Below are positions 1-10,672 of a DNA stretch of 64,000 bases, piece by piece. Source of the DNA: Sambucus nigra. Its lineage: Eukaryota; Streptophyta; Magnoliopsida; Dipsacales; Adoxaceae. The notes below the pieces were generated by a model that searched no databases, was not told the DNA's origin, and saw nothing but the letters and a program-made list of their open reading frames with translations. The first letter of the stretch is position 1; every line of letters starts with the position of its first letter. The translations under genes and the position numbers were made by a program. The stretch spans positions 502,859,760 through 502,923,759 of the forward strand of contig OX422210.1 in the NCBI GenBank assembly GCA_949130495.1, in the 5' to 3' direction.

Positions 1-1
1 A

Positions 2-489
2 TGCCTCTTACAAAGAGGCGGTGATGAGCATTGCCGTTTTGTTTCCTACCAGCCCGGTGATTTGGTTATGGTGTACCTTCAGAAGGCGCGACGATTAGGC
101 AAAGGAAACAAGCTCCTTATGTGCCGCTTTGGCCCTTTTCCTATTATTCGAGCTTGTGGGCCGAGTGCGTATGAGGTCGACCTTCCCACTGAGCTTCGCA
201 TACACTGCACGTTTAATGTGGCGAACCTTTCCCCATTCCTAATACCCACCCCCCACCTATTCCCCTTCTTTCCTCGACCCACTCGGTCCGTTCACATGTT
301 GATCGTATTGATTCGGCACTTGTCTCTTTCTCATCAGGAGACTACACTCGCTACTTGGTTCATTGGATTGGACACCCCGAGGCAGAGGATTCTTGGATTA
401 TCGAGGCCACCTTACATTGTGATCCCGATTTCTTTCGGCAGTACTCGACATATATGGATTCCTCTCGGGGGGATGATGCAGGAGCATAG
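2..489 (+). pseudogene. Chromovirus (Ty3/gypsy) integrase C-terminus and chromodomain, 3' fragment
   Basis: This is the end of a Ty3/gypsy polyprotein that starts left of the window. The first ~95 codons read as the integrase C-terminal fold (GDLVMVYL, then FGPFPIIRACG, AYEVDLP and FNVANLSPF). From about 298 a different frame reads as a chromodomain: YLVHWIGHPEAEDSW, a downstream CDPDFFRQY and a stop at 487-489. The integrase part is in frame 2 and the chromodomain in frame 1, so there is a frameshift near the C-rich run at 235-255. A chromodomain fused to integrase defines chromoviruses, where it is thought to steer insertion into marked chromatin. The last codons overlap the polypurine tract and LTR start. 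The frameshift makes this copy non-functional. Family assignment is firm; the clade (Tekay- or Reina-like) is not settled. Confidence 0.85.
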
Positions 490-695
490 GGATATAATTG
501 TCTTTCTAGCATTTATTATTATTTTTACCCTTTTGTACCTTTTAGTATAAATAGTCCGAAGGCTCATAATTGTATCACTTTTGCCTATTTAATATTGAGA
601 GAGAGAAATAAGAAACCTTTGTGAATTCTACTTTGTTATTGTTGTTGTTGTGTAGATTAGACTTCTTTTAAGCTTCTGCACCCAACTTTACATCA
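474..695 (+). repeat. Probable 3' LTR of the chromovirus
   Basis: A G-rich polypurine stretch (466-473) is followed by TGATGCAG, and the segment ends in TTACATCA, giving near-palindromic ends TGATG...CATCA. It contains a TATA-like TATAAATA (about 545) and a run suited to a transcript start and poly(A) region. The same TGATG start directly after a G-rich tract is seen in the TR-GAG element at 5562. At 222 bp it is short. The partner LTR is outside the window, so the limits are inferred from ends only; the following TAATA would be the TSD. Confidence 0.55.
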
Positions 696-1201
696 TAATA
701 TAAAATAAAAAAATAGATTTTATTCTCTCTTTTAGCTGGGCTGATTGCCACATCGAGAAATCGTTATATGATGAAGTCCAAATGCAGAGAATAAGAGGAC
801 TGATCACCTAAATAGTCCTTTCCAAGACTTCGGCTGGATCATGGGTGGGTCCATTATCAGACAGCTGTGTTTGGGAAAGAGAGTAAGGACATTTGGGACC
901 AGCATAAAAGTGACATATTTGCTGATTAATTAAGAAAGAGATGGGCTCAGAAAAAAAATCCAACTAATTTTAGCCTATTAAGGCCCTTTTACACTTGGAT
1001 TTTGGGGCTGGGAAAACTCTGGCCTTCCTGAAATTCTGAAGTAGTTGTCAACTTAATTTATGGGCCACGTCAGTTTAAAGAAAATTATTTTCGGTCTCAA
1101 TTAAAAGCCCCAAATATTTACATTATTTTTTCATTTAGCACGGGCTCACATCCAATTTTCCTCGAAAGCTCATGGTTGAGCTTTTCTGAAGGAGGGGATA
1201 A
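696..1201. other. Non-coding stretch, possibly internal 3' region of a second LTR element
   Basis: No reading frame of interest. The right end (about 1165-1200) reads like the end of an LTR-retrotransposon internal region: a G/A-rich polypurine run (GAAGGAGGGGATAA) sits immediately before the LTR-like segment at 1202. This suggests the chromovirus to the left inserted into, or next to, an older element. No protein domain could be recognised. Confidence 0.3.
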
Positions 1202-1469
1202 TGTATGTGCATGACATTTTATGTGTAATGGGTCCAAGAAGGAGAGCAAGTTAATTCGTATTTGTTTTATTTAATTTTATTTTCAATGTTAGTGGAATAA
1301 GGAATATTCTACATTAGTTTAGGGTAATTTGGATGTTATCCAATTAGGGTAACTGGGGCCCTTTCTATATTCATGTATGCTGTCATCTGTAACCAACTGA
1401 TTATGAACATAAACAGAGTAACGTGAAACCCTATTCTAGATTTAATTGTGTGTACTACACTTCCACACA
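1202..1469 (+). repeat. Candidate LTR (3') of a second retroelement
   Basis: Begins TGTATGTG directly after a purine-rich run and ends CCACACA, so the ends are short inverted repeats (TGTATG / TGTGTG). The second half resembles an R/U5 region (TATATTCATGTATGC, then AACATAAACAGAG). No second copy is present in the window, so it is either a solo LTR or the 3' LTR of an element whose left part is disrupted. Boundaries are by eye. Confidence 0.4.
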
Positions 1470-2017
1470 GTTCACACCAGAAAGATTAAGTATTTGATAA
1501 ATTGTGATATTATAAAATTTTCATGCCACACTTTTAGTATAATCCAAAAATAATTATGGTAAGCAAAACCATTTTTATTTACTGCTTTGTTATATAAGAA
1601 GTAACTTGTACCAATGTATCATATGTTAGTTTTATAATCTTTCTTGTACTTATTATTGGTGAACTTTTTATACTTTTTGATTAAATCATTAATTCATAAT
1701 GTTTTGTAAGTCATTGGTCCTCTACTGGATTCAAGGGATTTGAATGAAAATGGATTAAGATATGGGTGCTAAAAAATGAAACCATATGAAAACTTCAGGT
1801 GCATTCGAAAGTACAATTAATAGAAGAGGTTATATGATGAGAAGAATAACACCTAAAGTCAACCACAAAATACAACTTGGTGTGTGAAAGAATATGCCTT
1901 TCAACAATATACGTCTTCAGTGTGGTTCTTTTTGTAATTACTCCACTCATCTTACATATATCATCAATTGGAATACTTATTGATTCGTATATTAACTGCA
2001 TTCCAACTGTCTGGCAG
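1470..2017. other. Intron sequence upstream of the first visible ZOP1-like exon
   Basis: AT-rich and without coding signal. It ends in a pyrimidine-containing stretch and CAG at 2015-2017, the acceptor of the exon at 2018. The exons for the N-terminal zinc finger of the host gene are not here, so they must lie left of the window beyond the two LTR elements. Confidence 0.6.
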
Positions 2018-5000
2018 AAAGCCAACCGTAGCTTTCAGAAAGATATATCAACTTTCCGGGAGGCTAGAGATTCTAATGTACATGCATTAGCTGCTCAAGA
2101 GGATTCTGAAGGGACTGCTAAAGGATATGGATTTTCTGGAGGTGGTAAAATTGCCTATTCTACTATAAATTCCAGTCGTGCAACATCATTATATATTTAT
2201 ACGTGTGTGTAAGCATGTTTTAAATGTCCAAACCACATATATCCTTCATTGTTCATGTTTGAGACCATCTTTACAAGTGTGTACTTTCTACCATGGAGAA
2301 ATTCCTTTTCAAGTTGTCTGTGATTATCTTACCACATTGTTTATTATTGTTTGGTGTGTTTAATGGCTAGTACTGCAATTGGATATTGGGATATCCCAGT
2401 AGTTGTGATGTAAATAAGGGCCTTTTCATCTTTTTTAATCATTTTTAGTATTTCTTATATTTTTAGTATTCATTGTATTTTTTCTTTTATTTTGTATATA
2501 GAGGAAGGAAGGTTATTTGGCATTAAGGGCATAATTGTAATTAGATACTTAGCTTTGTGACCAAGCAATCTTCTCCCTTTAAATACCTCTTTTGTAGCCT
2601 CATTAAGGCATTCTACTACTTTGAGATATTGAGATTTGAGAGAGTTTAGAGATTCTTGCTCCCATTTGACGTTATTTACGTCAATTGGTATCAGAGCCGA
2701 GTCGCTCCATCCGGTTGTTGTTGTTATAAAACAAAAACTCGTAAACAACGTTACCGTGGGTTTAAGATAGGATGAACACTTCCGACGAAAACCCTTTCAA
2801 TCAAATCTTGGAGGCCATCAACTGATTGACGGCCCCGAGTAGACGCGATGGACGCCCAAGGTTCTTCGCCGGCAACCACCACGGACCGCCCCCACACTGC
2901 TCCGGTAACATCTCAAAACCCTAACCCTAGTTCTCCAAAATCAACCCATTTTACACCTCTACCCCAAAAAACCCTAATTTCTCAAACCCTAACCCCAATT
3001 TCATCCAAGAAATCACCACCACCGAGGAGGGTGCTGCACCACCACACCCCGCTGGCCGAAACACGAAAAAAGGTAAAAAAACACCCATGTTGACCCAAAA
3101 CAGCCCCTCCCATCACCAATGTTCCCCACCTTAACCCCTGGCAACCAAAACCCTCCCGCCGCTAACCCTGAACTGCTACAATCCACTGAAAATTCCAACC
3201 AGCCTCTTGCTCTACATTCCGAAACCACACAAACTGATCTGGACCCGATACAACACCAACACCATCCTAACATCAAGACCCGTTGCCAAAACCCAACCAA
3301 AATTCCACCCCAATCCACCGGAAGACAATATCAACAACCCGATCCAATAAAAAACCCATCCCAACACACCGGACAACAAATTCAACATCAAGATCCACCC
3401 GAACAGCCACCGGCGCTGCCCCCTCTGGTCGGAATTCTAAAACCGACCATCAGTTATGCCTTACGCAGCCGTACAGTCCAAACCAAGGTCCAACAGACCC
3501 AGATTCAACCACCGACTGCACCGGACGACCTCACTGGGCAGGTTCGTCCTCTTTGCTGGCCTGACGCGCTCATCGAGTGCCCACAAATGCACCCGATTCA
3601 GCAAGGTACTTTTCTGCACAATCCTTCTCCAATTTATGTTCAAACGGTGCCCCCCATGATCGGAACATACTCTCCGACTATTGCCGAAATGATCCGTGAC
3701 ATTCGTCATGCTAAGGGCACAACTTCAGCAAATCCTCAATCAATGGTACCCATTCCAATCACATATGAGTCCTCCATGCCCTTTAACCCAAATCTTGACC
3801 ATCAAAACCGAGAATTTTAACCCTCCCACAATTCCCCTAATTTCACCCCCCAAAATTCACCACCACCCTCTATACTTCCCCCTCCATCTCCAAACACATC
3901 CACACACCACCATTTACCCTCTCCACACCTTCCCCCACCCCGAATTCTTGTACCCTTCCACTCCCCACCACCACATCCACCCAATTTTCCCATTCCATCC
4001 CCATATGACTACACCTTGCCCCCTTTCTCTATTTACCCTCGTCACCACCCGCAAAAACACCTTGAAAACCCCCAAATACCCCCTGCTCCACCCGTTACCA
4101 CACACCCTCACCCGCCCCATTCCACTTTTCCCACGCTTTCGCCCCCACCTATTTTACACACCTCTCCACCACCCGGGCACCCACTCCATGTCCCGCCTCA
4201 TCCACCCTTATGGGATACCCGATCCTTTCACTCCGCACCCGTTGATTCCCATGAGCGGGTACGGGAGTGGTTTACCCTACCTCCCCATGATGGCCTTCCT
4301 TCACCCCGTACCCACTCCGCTCTAGCGTTTGAGCCACGCCATCCTACAGAGTGGCGCACTGATGTATCTCCTTTCGACTCCCTGGGTCCGAAGCTTACAC
4401 CCTATGTCCCTCTCTCCGAGCGCCCTTGTTTTTAATGCTATCAAAAGGGGCATCAGATGAACCACTGCCCCTGCCGCCAGCCGTTGGTCCCAGCTCCACC
4501 TCCTTATCCCCCACGAGACTCTTCCACTTCATACCACTCCTCCTACAGCCCCAACTCCCCCATCAACTCCTGACCCTCCTCATCCACCGCCTCAGAGGTG
4601 CCCACAGCGAGCCTAGCCTCCGCCAGACAATGATGATCTAGATGAGGATGCACTGGCTCTTCAGGGTGGCGATGCCATTACTCAGTTGACCCTACAGTTA
4701 CTCTCACGGAGTATACAGGGTGGCGTTAGAGTGGATGTCCCGATGTTTGACGGGCACTTACAACCTGATGTTGTTGTGGATTGGCTTGTCGCCATGGAGC
4801 AGATTTTTGAGTATAAACGACTGAAGGGTCGTAGATGTGTTCTTCTAGCAGCGACCAAGTTTTAGGGCTATGCTAGTGTCTGGTGGAATGATTTGGAACA
4901 AAGACGTGTCCTTGAGGGTCTCCCCCCTATCCAGTCTTGGGCCGAGCTCCGAGCACAATTGATGTCGGCGTTTGTTCCCGCCACTTATGAGCGTGACCTA

Positions 5001-7784
5001 TTCTTGCGAGTCCAGTCTCTTAGGCAGGACACCACAGTTTTGGGCTCCACTAAGCGCTTCCAACTTCTATATACTCGTGCCCGCCTCGGTAAGAGTGAGG
5101 AGCATCGGATTAGCCGTTATATTCACGGACTGTAGAGCTATATTCAGCGGGATCTCGCTTTACGTGACGTCACCTCCTTTGCCAAGGCGGTGGAGTACGC
5201 CACTACAATCGAATCCTTCCATCAGATTGCCCTTCCACCGCGTAGCCGCTACATGTCAGCCCCTCCAGCACCAGTGACTTCTGCTCCTACTGTCCACTGC
5301 AGCTACTCCTACTCCCATGGCCACTCCTCTTGCACCAGCTAATCTGGTCACCTTCAAATGCTACAACTGTGGGGTAATGGGCCATCGAGCCTCAAATTGT
5401 TCCCTCCCTCGCCGTCGCGCTCTCTTAGCTTCAGGGAACCTGAGTACCTAGAGGAGGCAATAGAGGTCCCACCCCCAGCCAACTCTCATTACGATCCTTG
5501 ATGGTGACACTGAAGACCTTCCCCTCTGAGTTCGAGGATGAACTCTTTCAGGGGGGGAGAGTGATGTGAATAAGGGTCTTTTCGTCTTTTTTAGTATTTA
5601 TTTTATTTTTGGTATTCATTGTATTTCTTCTTTTATTTTGTATTTAGAGGAAGGAAGGTTATTTGGCATTAAGGGCATAATTATAGTTAGATACTTAGCT
5701 TAGTGGCCAAGCAACCTCCTCCCTTTAAATACCTCTTTTGTAGCCTCATTAAGGCATTCTACTACTTTGAGATATTGAGATTAGAGAGAGTTTATGGAGA
5801 GATTATCTTTTCTTGCTTCCATTTGACGTCATTTACGTCAAGTTGTATGCTCCTGAATATCTTTTTAGCTGCAAGGGTCTGTACTGAGTTGCTTGCTAAT
5901 GATCTAAGTTTGGCTCACAAAAAAGCTTGTTAGGACTTTCCCAGTTGTATATAATGTCAACTTGACTTTTAAGCTTTATGTTAAACAACCAAATATAAGG
6001 TTCAGCTTGATTAGCCTCATAAACAGTTGACATAGACATCATGCAGACTGTAAGGAATTTACCATGTAAAACCCTTGAAGAAAAAGGGGAAAACAAAAAA
6101 TTAAATAAACATAATCTGAAGCTACTGTGATGAACTGAGTATTTTGGAGTACTCTTTACTAAAATTGAATTTGTAAGCATTGGGACTGGGAGTGTAAGGT
6201 CTTACGACAGAAACTATGAATTAAGACTAATGAATAAGCTTGATGATGTCTAAGTATGTCAAAACAAATCATGAACGAGATGGTTGATCTGCTGCTGACA
6301 CTTGAGTTCTATTCTGAGTCTTATCAGGCTCTGAGCTTGAACTTGTCCAATTTCCTTGCCATGATTCTCTAAATGATCTTTCAGTTCTTGGATTTGTAGG
6401 GTGTTTTTTGTTAAAGATTTGATCAATTGTTAGGTAGTCGACTTATCCAGTCAGTAACATCTGGTTATGGCTAGAGCCTATACGAACATATTTAGAGAAA
6501 ACATCATATCATTTAAGGTTTAATGCTTTTCTTCCCTGCTCAAGATGTCACTACAAGCTGCCACAAGTCCATCTGTGTGATTATGCAGTTTTCTTTGGGT
6601 GGACCATACTAAAGCATTTGACCTGATATGTGTCATTGGTAGTGGGTTTGGGTCTCTTTTCATTTAATTTTGAGAGAATCATTTGATTGGAATTGATACA
6701 TTAACCTCATTTCCCCCTTTTTCTACATAAACCTACCATTTTAGCTTTATTTTGCAGGTATATTTTACATGGAAGATATTGTTGTATATAATATACACAT
6801 ATACGCGTATAAGGACATTTTGGCAATTTTGTGGTATAATCGTTCCATTAACCAATTATGAACTCCCAAACCCATTCTATTCGGGGCGGGGACCTTGATA
6901 AGTCCACCTCATTGCCATCCCTGTACTCTGCTGGTTCCTTTGAGTTAATGGTAGATGATTTGGAAAGTGGGTGATCCATCTAAAGTATGAACTTTTGCGT
7001 GATTAGTAGCTAAGAGGATAACATGGTGCAAACAAGAACTGTCATTTATGTTCATCTCCTTGTTCATGTACAATGTGTAGAAATAATGTGGAAAATGTGG
7101 AGCAAATATTTATACCAGCATGATGGCAGTAGCTTTTGTGAACGTTATGTTGGTTTGATTAAATGCTTTTTAAACTGATACAGCTTTGACTGGTGGTGAC
7201 AGAGTGGGAGCATGACAGCACTTCAGGTTATTACTACAATCAAAGCAATGATTGTTACTATGATCCAAACTCTGGCTTCTACTACACGGATGCTTTAGGT
7301 ATTTAACCTGCAACTGAATTTAGTTAGGTCCCCTCAATTATTTTCTCCCCTAAAACTATCCTTCTTGGTTACATGTATATAGTATTTCTACTTTCACCAC
7401 ATAAAACGAGTAAATGTTTTTCTTTTTTTCGTTACAAAAACAGGTAAGTGGGTAACGCAGGAAGAGGCACTCGCTGCATCTCAAGTTCCTTCAGATCCCA
7501 CCCAAAGAATTTTTCTAAAAAAGCCATCACCGGCTTCAGAGGCTGGAGCATCTTCACAAAGCAAAAGTGGGCCCCCACCTGAGCGGGTCATCTCAGTACC
7601 TCTAAATCCCATGAGATCTGTTAAAGGGGCTCCTTCATCGCTCACAATTAACAAGAGAAAAAGGCAAAATGATAAACCTAAGGCTGTGTCTGAAGAGGAA
7701 GCTGCTGCGCTTAAAGCAAGGGAGGCTGCAAGGAAGAGAGTTGAAGCCAGAGAGAAACCATTGCTAGGTCTTTACAGACACTGA
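2018..7784 (+). CDS. ZOP1: ZOP1-like zinc-finger/OCRE-domain splicing factor, last three exons (5' part off window)
   Basis: Three exons join in phase with GT-AG introns: 2018-2144, 7203-7298 and 7444-7784 (stop TGA). The first encodes AKANRSFQKDISTF-type sequence; the second an OCRE aromatic repeat (SGYYYNQSN, YYDPNSGFYYTD); the third GKWVTQEEALAA, a Ser/Pro-rich linker, NKRKRQNDKPK and a conserved acidic/basic tail ending REKPLLGLYRH. This order matches Arabidopsis ZOP1 (At1g49590 type), a nuclear protein linked to pre-mRNA splicing and RNA-directed DNA methylation. The U1-type C2H2 finger expected at the N-terminus lies outside the window. Exon 1 ends one base into a codon completed by the next exon's AG, which supports the splice choice. 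The 5,058-bp intron carries a TR-GAG retroelement in the same orientation. No in-frame stop is seen, so the gene looks intact here. Confidence 0.88.
2406..2683 (+). repeat. 5' LTR of the TR-GAG element
   Basis: 278 bp, TGATGTAA...TTACGTCA. It contains TTTAAATA (about 2578) as TATA-like box and aligns along its length with the right LTR, for example the shared block from AGAGGAAGGAAGG to TTTGAGATATTGAGA. Confidence 0.92.
2686..2697 (+). other. Primer-binding site, initiator-Met tRNA
   Basis: TGGTATCAGAGC, two bases after the 5' LTR end. This is the standard sequence complementary to the 3' end of plant initiator methionine tRNA, as used by chromoviruses and copia elements. Confidence 0.92.
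2848..5451 (+). pseudogene. Gag polyprotein of the TR-GAG element, broken
   Basis: From an ATG at 2848 the region encodes a long Pro/Thr/Ser/Gln-rich N-terminus (2848-4400, several frame changes), then a CCHC zinc knuckle at 4427-4468 (C-F-stop-C-YQKG-H-QMNH-C). A Retrotrans_gag capsid domain follows in one frame at 4725-5230 (VPMFDGHLQPDVVVDWL, SVWWNDLEQRR, FVPATYERD). A second knuckle, CYNCGVMGHRASNC, lies at 5359-5400 in another frame. In-frame stops at 4433 (TAA), 4863 (TAG) and 5133 (TAG), plus frameshifts including one at about 5280-5340, abolish function. Gag would form the virus-like particle and package RNA. A knuckle on each side of the capsid domain is unusual. No pol domain follows; the last frame stops at 5449-5451. 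Confidence 0.8.
5551..5561 (+). other. Polypurine tract
   Basis: Uninterrupted purine run (seven G, then AGAG) immediately before the TGATG of the 3' LTR; it would prime plus-strand synthesis. Confidence 0.85.
5562..5840 (+). repeat. 3' LTR of the TR-GAG element
   Basis: 279 bp, TGATGTGA...TTACGTCA. Homologous along its length to the left LTR, with scattered substitutions and a short extra stretch near the 3' end. Followed by TSD AGTTG. Confidence 0.92.
5846..7202 (+). other. Remainder of the ZOP1-like intron
   Basis: About 1.36 kb between the TR-GAG element and the acceptor CAG at 7200-7202. Translations show no extra exon, and homologous proteins need none here because the flanking exons join directly. 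A short alternating TATA/ACAC stretch lies near 6785-6810. Confidence 0.6.
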
Positions 7785-9542
7785 TACGTAACACCATCAA
7801 CAAACACTTATCTTCTCAATTTGAGTGACCTTTGTGCTGCTGGATCCAAGCTTTATTAAAATCTGCATCTTGTTCGCTTCTGGCCCATGGAGTGCCAGGT
7901 AAATTTCATCGCATCTCTTGCTATCTCTATTGGAAATTTAAGCTAACATGGTTAGATGTGTAACCCTGTATAGCTTTTACAGCTTCTTTAAATAATGTGG
8001 TGCATACATTAAGAACTTTTTAGTCTCTTTGTGGTTGTCAGAACATAAAAATTAATCCAAGCCTTATATTTTTAGAATGTAGTAAAAATTTCCGTCATAA
8101 CTTTAGTATTATAAAAAAAATTGGACTTCGCAAATGCTGTTGAATCATGTGCTTCACTCCTTCCTTGCAAAAAAAGTGGACCTTCTAGCATTTGACTTTT
8201 AGTTACCAATACTCCTGTTTCTTATTGACAACATGCAACAAGTGGTAAATAGGGCATTATTTGTGGTCATCTTCCATTTGTTCCAATTTAAAGTAATTAG
8301 TAATTACACTTGCTGCCCTTTTGTACCGTCTCAAGTGTATCATTTTATCTGGCATGCATGTTAAAACATTTATTATTAGTGACTGATCTTTTTATTTATT
8401 TATTATTTTTTTTGAGGTGGGGTGGGGGTGGGGGTCATGCATGTCATACGTGGGATAACATGGTATGGTACCATAGTAAATTATGGTGTGGTACGTTTGC
8501 GTACTAGTATTATCCGCTATTACCTTTAATCAATATAGCGAAAGAACTGAAGACAGCAAAAAATACGTATGTAATAGCAAAAAATGCGGAACTATGTATA
8601 TATGGCAATATATTAAAATACATTTCATGTGCAATCAGTCATGTGCAATCGTAGTTGTCAAATAGGGTAATAGCGTATTTAAAACCTTGTGAGTTGCGTA
8701 TTGTGTATTGTATGGTGAGTTGTATCATAAGATATACAAAATGTAAAAACATTATAAAGAATAGATAAATGTATAGATATTAATTTAAAATAAATAATGA
8801 AAGCTCACATTATGAAGTTTTATGTATGGTGAAATTTATATTGGATCAATGAATGAGTGATAAATGCCCAAGTGATTTCCTTAATAAATGATCTACACTC
8901 AAAGAAAGAGGTTTGGTTGTTAAGCGAGGAAAATATGTTGGAGGGTAATGACAAGGTAATTAAATTAATTGAGAATTTCATAGACTTAAGTGGGATAGGA
9001 GGAATTGATAGAGGGAATAATGTTCAGAGTCTAGGAGAAACAGGCCCATTTTTTATTTGCTGAAGCTTGAGGGTTTGTAAGGAGCTTAGGGATATTTTGC
9101 CGGTTAGAGCATTAAAAGGGCCCAGTATTTTTCTCCACTTAACACAACAGTCAACTGTTGTGATTCCCAAAGGCGACCGCCCATTCCCGTGGCAATCTTC
9201 TAGCTACGCGCATAGATTTGACTTTCTCAAGAAATTGATAGACATCTTTTGTCTTGTTCGGCTCTTGGGCTGAACAAGTAAACCAAAGCCTTCACAATTG
9301 ACTGATGAACGTTTCCAGTTTACTGATAATTGCATTTAAGCCCCACGAACTTTAATGAAAGCAGATTCATCTCAACATAACATCTTTAAAACATTTGTGA
9401 CAACTTTGTCTTGATCAAAATGATTTAAGAAGTGATTTTACTATGTTTTGAATGGAAACAAATAGTTTCACAGAAATCAAGTTTGACCACAAAAGTAAAG
9501 ATGAATTATAATTCGATCCACAACACTATTTGTGAAGGAGAT
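7785..9542. other. 3' UTR of the ZOP1-like gene and intergenic DNA
   Basis: The first ~130 bp after the stop are probably 3' UTR. The rest is AT-rich, with a G-rich run near 8415-8435 and no coding region that I recognise. A short open frame at 8857-9063 has no recognisable motif. Confidence 0.45.
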
Positions 9543-10116
9543 GATCATGAACATGCAATGAGCTGAAGTAGATTAAATGAAAGACACAACATTTACAAAG
9601 ATATCTCGTCATTCATAATCTTCAAACTCTGATATTTGACGAGGCTTTTGAAGATCTTTTGAAAAGTCTCATCTTTTTGATCTTGATCTTTGTTTTTGAG
9701 GATCATCATACATATTTTGAGACTTTCTTCTTTAGTGGCCTTTTTTTGCTGAAACTTTAAGTAGATCTTGGACACTTGACTTTGGTTCACCTTGTGTCTT
9801 GTTAATTGCCAATTTGATCTACACAATGAGCTGATCATGAACATGCAATGAGCTGAAGTAGATTAAATGAAAAGACACAACATTTACAAAGATATCTCTT
9901 CATTCATAATCTTCAAACTCTGATATTTGACGAGGCTTTTGAAGATCTTTTGAAAAGTCTCATCTTTTTAATCTCGATCTTTGTTTTTGAGGATCCTCAT
10001 ACGTATTTTGAGACTTTCTTTTTTAGTGGCCTTTTTTTTGCTGAAACTTTAAGTAGATCTTGGACACTTGACTTTGGTTCACCTCGTGTCTTGTTAATTG
10101 CCAATTGATCTACACA
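9543..10116. repeat. Tandem duplication, two ~290-bp units
   Basis: Unit 1 (9543-9832) and unit 2 (9833-10116) begin GATCATGAACATGCAATGAG and match almost throughout, with few substitutions and small indels. Read on the minus strand the units give similar Lys/Gln-rich fragments (for example KVSAKKRPLKKK) that extend left-to-right into a Glu/Asn-rich stretch up to about 10190. The protein is not recognised. It may be part of a decayed copia-type gag, since a minus-strand Met-type primer site lies at 10656. Confidence 0.75.
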
Positions 10117-10345
10117 TTTTTGGTTTTGTATCATGGTTGAAACCATAGCGTTCACATCATTTTTTAGAATCTCCTTGAGTTCCATCTCTGTGTAGAGTGA
10201 AATGAGATGCTCATCTTGTAATTTTCTTGGGTGGCCATCCTTTATGAAGCTATACTACAATTTCTTAGCTATTTCGCAACAAGATATTCTGTTGTTTTCC
10301 TTAATGTCTAATGAACAATATAGTCTATTCATAACATTAAATTTG

Positions 10346-10350
<5 letters not shown>

Positions 10351-10389
<39 letters not shown>
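10351..10389. repeat. (TA)n microsatellite
   Basis: Nearly perfect TA dinucleotide run of about 39 bp. Confidence 0.97.
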
Positions 10390-10391
<2 letters not shown>

Positions 10392-10655
10392 TCCCATTCC
10401 TCGGGTTTAGGGACTTATTTGTCTTTCACAACATTCACCGGGCTATAGGATCCATTTAAGATAACCTTACATGTTTCATAGTCAGTTAGCTTGTAAAAAT
10501 ATTCTCATTATATTTTTTCAATAACTATAGTTAATTCCACTAAATAGAAGAGATACATTTGTGGATTGTCCTGAACCCATGGACAAGTTTTATTTTTTTT
10601 GTTCATTTTATCTTTATACTCAAATATTTTTTATATATATATAAAGTATGGGCTA

Positions 10656-10668
10656 GCTTTGATACCAA
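10656..10668 (-). other. Possible primer-binding site of a minus-strand copia-like relic
   Basis: On the minus strand this reads TTGGTATCAAAGC, a one-base variant of the Met-tRNA primer site. Just upstream on that strand the sequence ends GGTCA (plus TGACC at 10673), as an LTR would. An LTR would then start at 10673 and run right, but its far end was not found, so this is tentative. Confidence 0.35.
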
Positions 10669-10672
10669 TAGT

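Larger units (their letters stand above)
2406..5840 (+). mobile_element. Complete gag-only LTR retrotransposon (TR-GAG type) in the ZOP1 intron
   Basis: Two LTRs (2406-2683 and 5562-5840) share TGATGT...TTACGTCA ends and are flanked by the 5-bp TSD AGTTG (2401-2405 and 5841-5845). A primer-binding site for initiator-Met tRNA follows the left LTR, and a polypurine tract precedes the right one. Total length is 3.4 kb. The internal region encodes only a Gag-like protein with a Retrotrans_gag domain and zinc knuckles; protease, RT, RNase H and integrase are absent. This matches the non-autonomous class called terminal-repeat retrotransposons with GAG domain. By eye the two LTRs differ at several percent of sites plus two small indels, so the insertion is not recent. 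It must have relied on another element's pol. Confidence 0.9.

Noticed and set aside
79..282. Minus-strand frame opposite the chromovirus integrase
   Set aside because: Shadow frame; the plus strand matches integrase motifs.
1877..2212. Single continuous 111-codon protein covering the ZOP1-like exon
   Set aside because: Only 2018-2144 matches the family; the flanks are intron, as shown by the acceptor at 2017 and donor at 2145.
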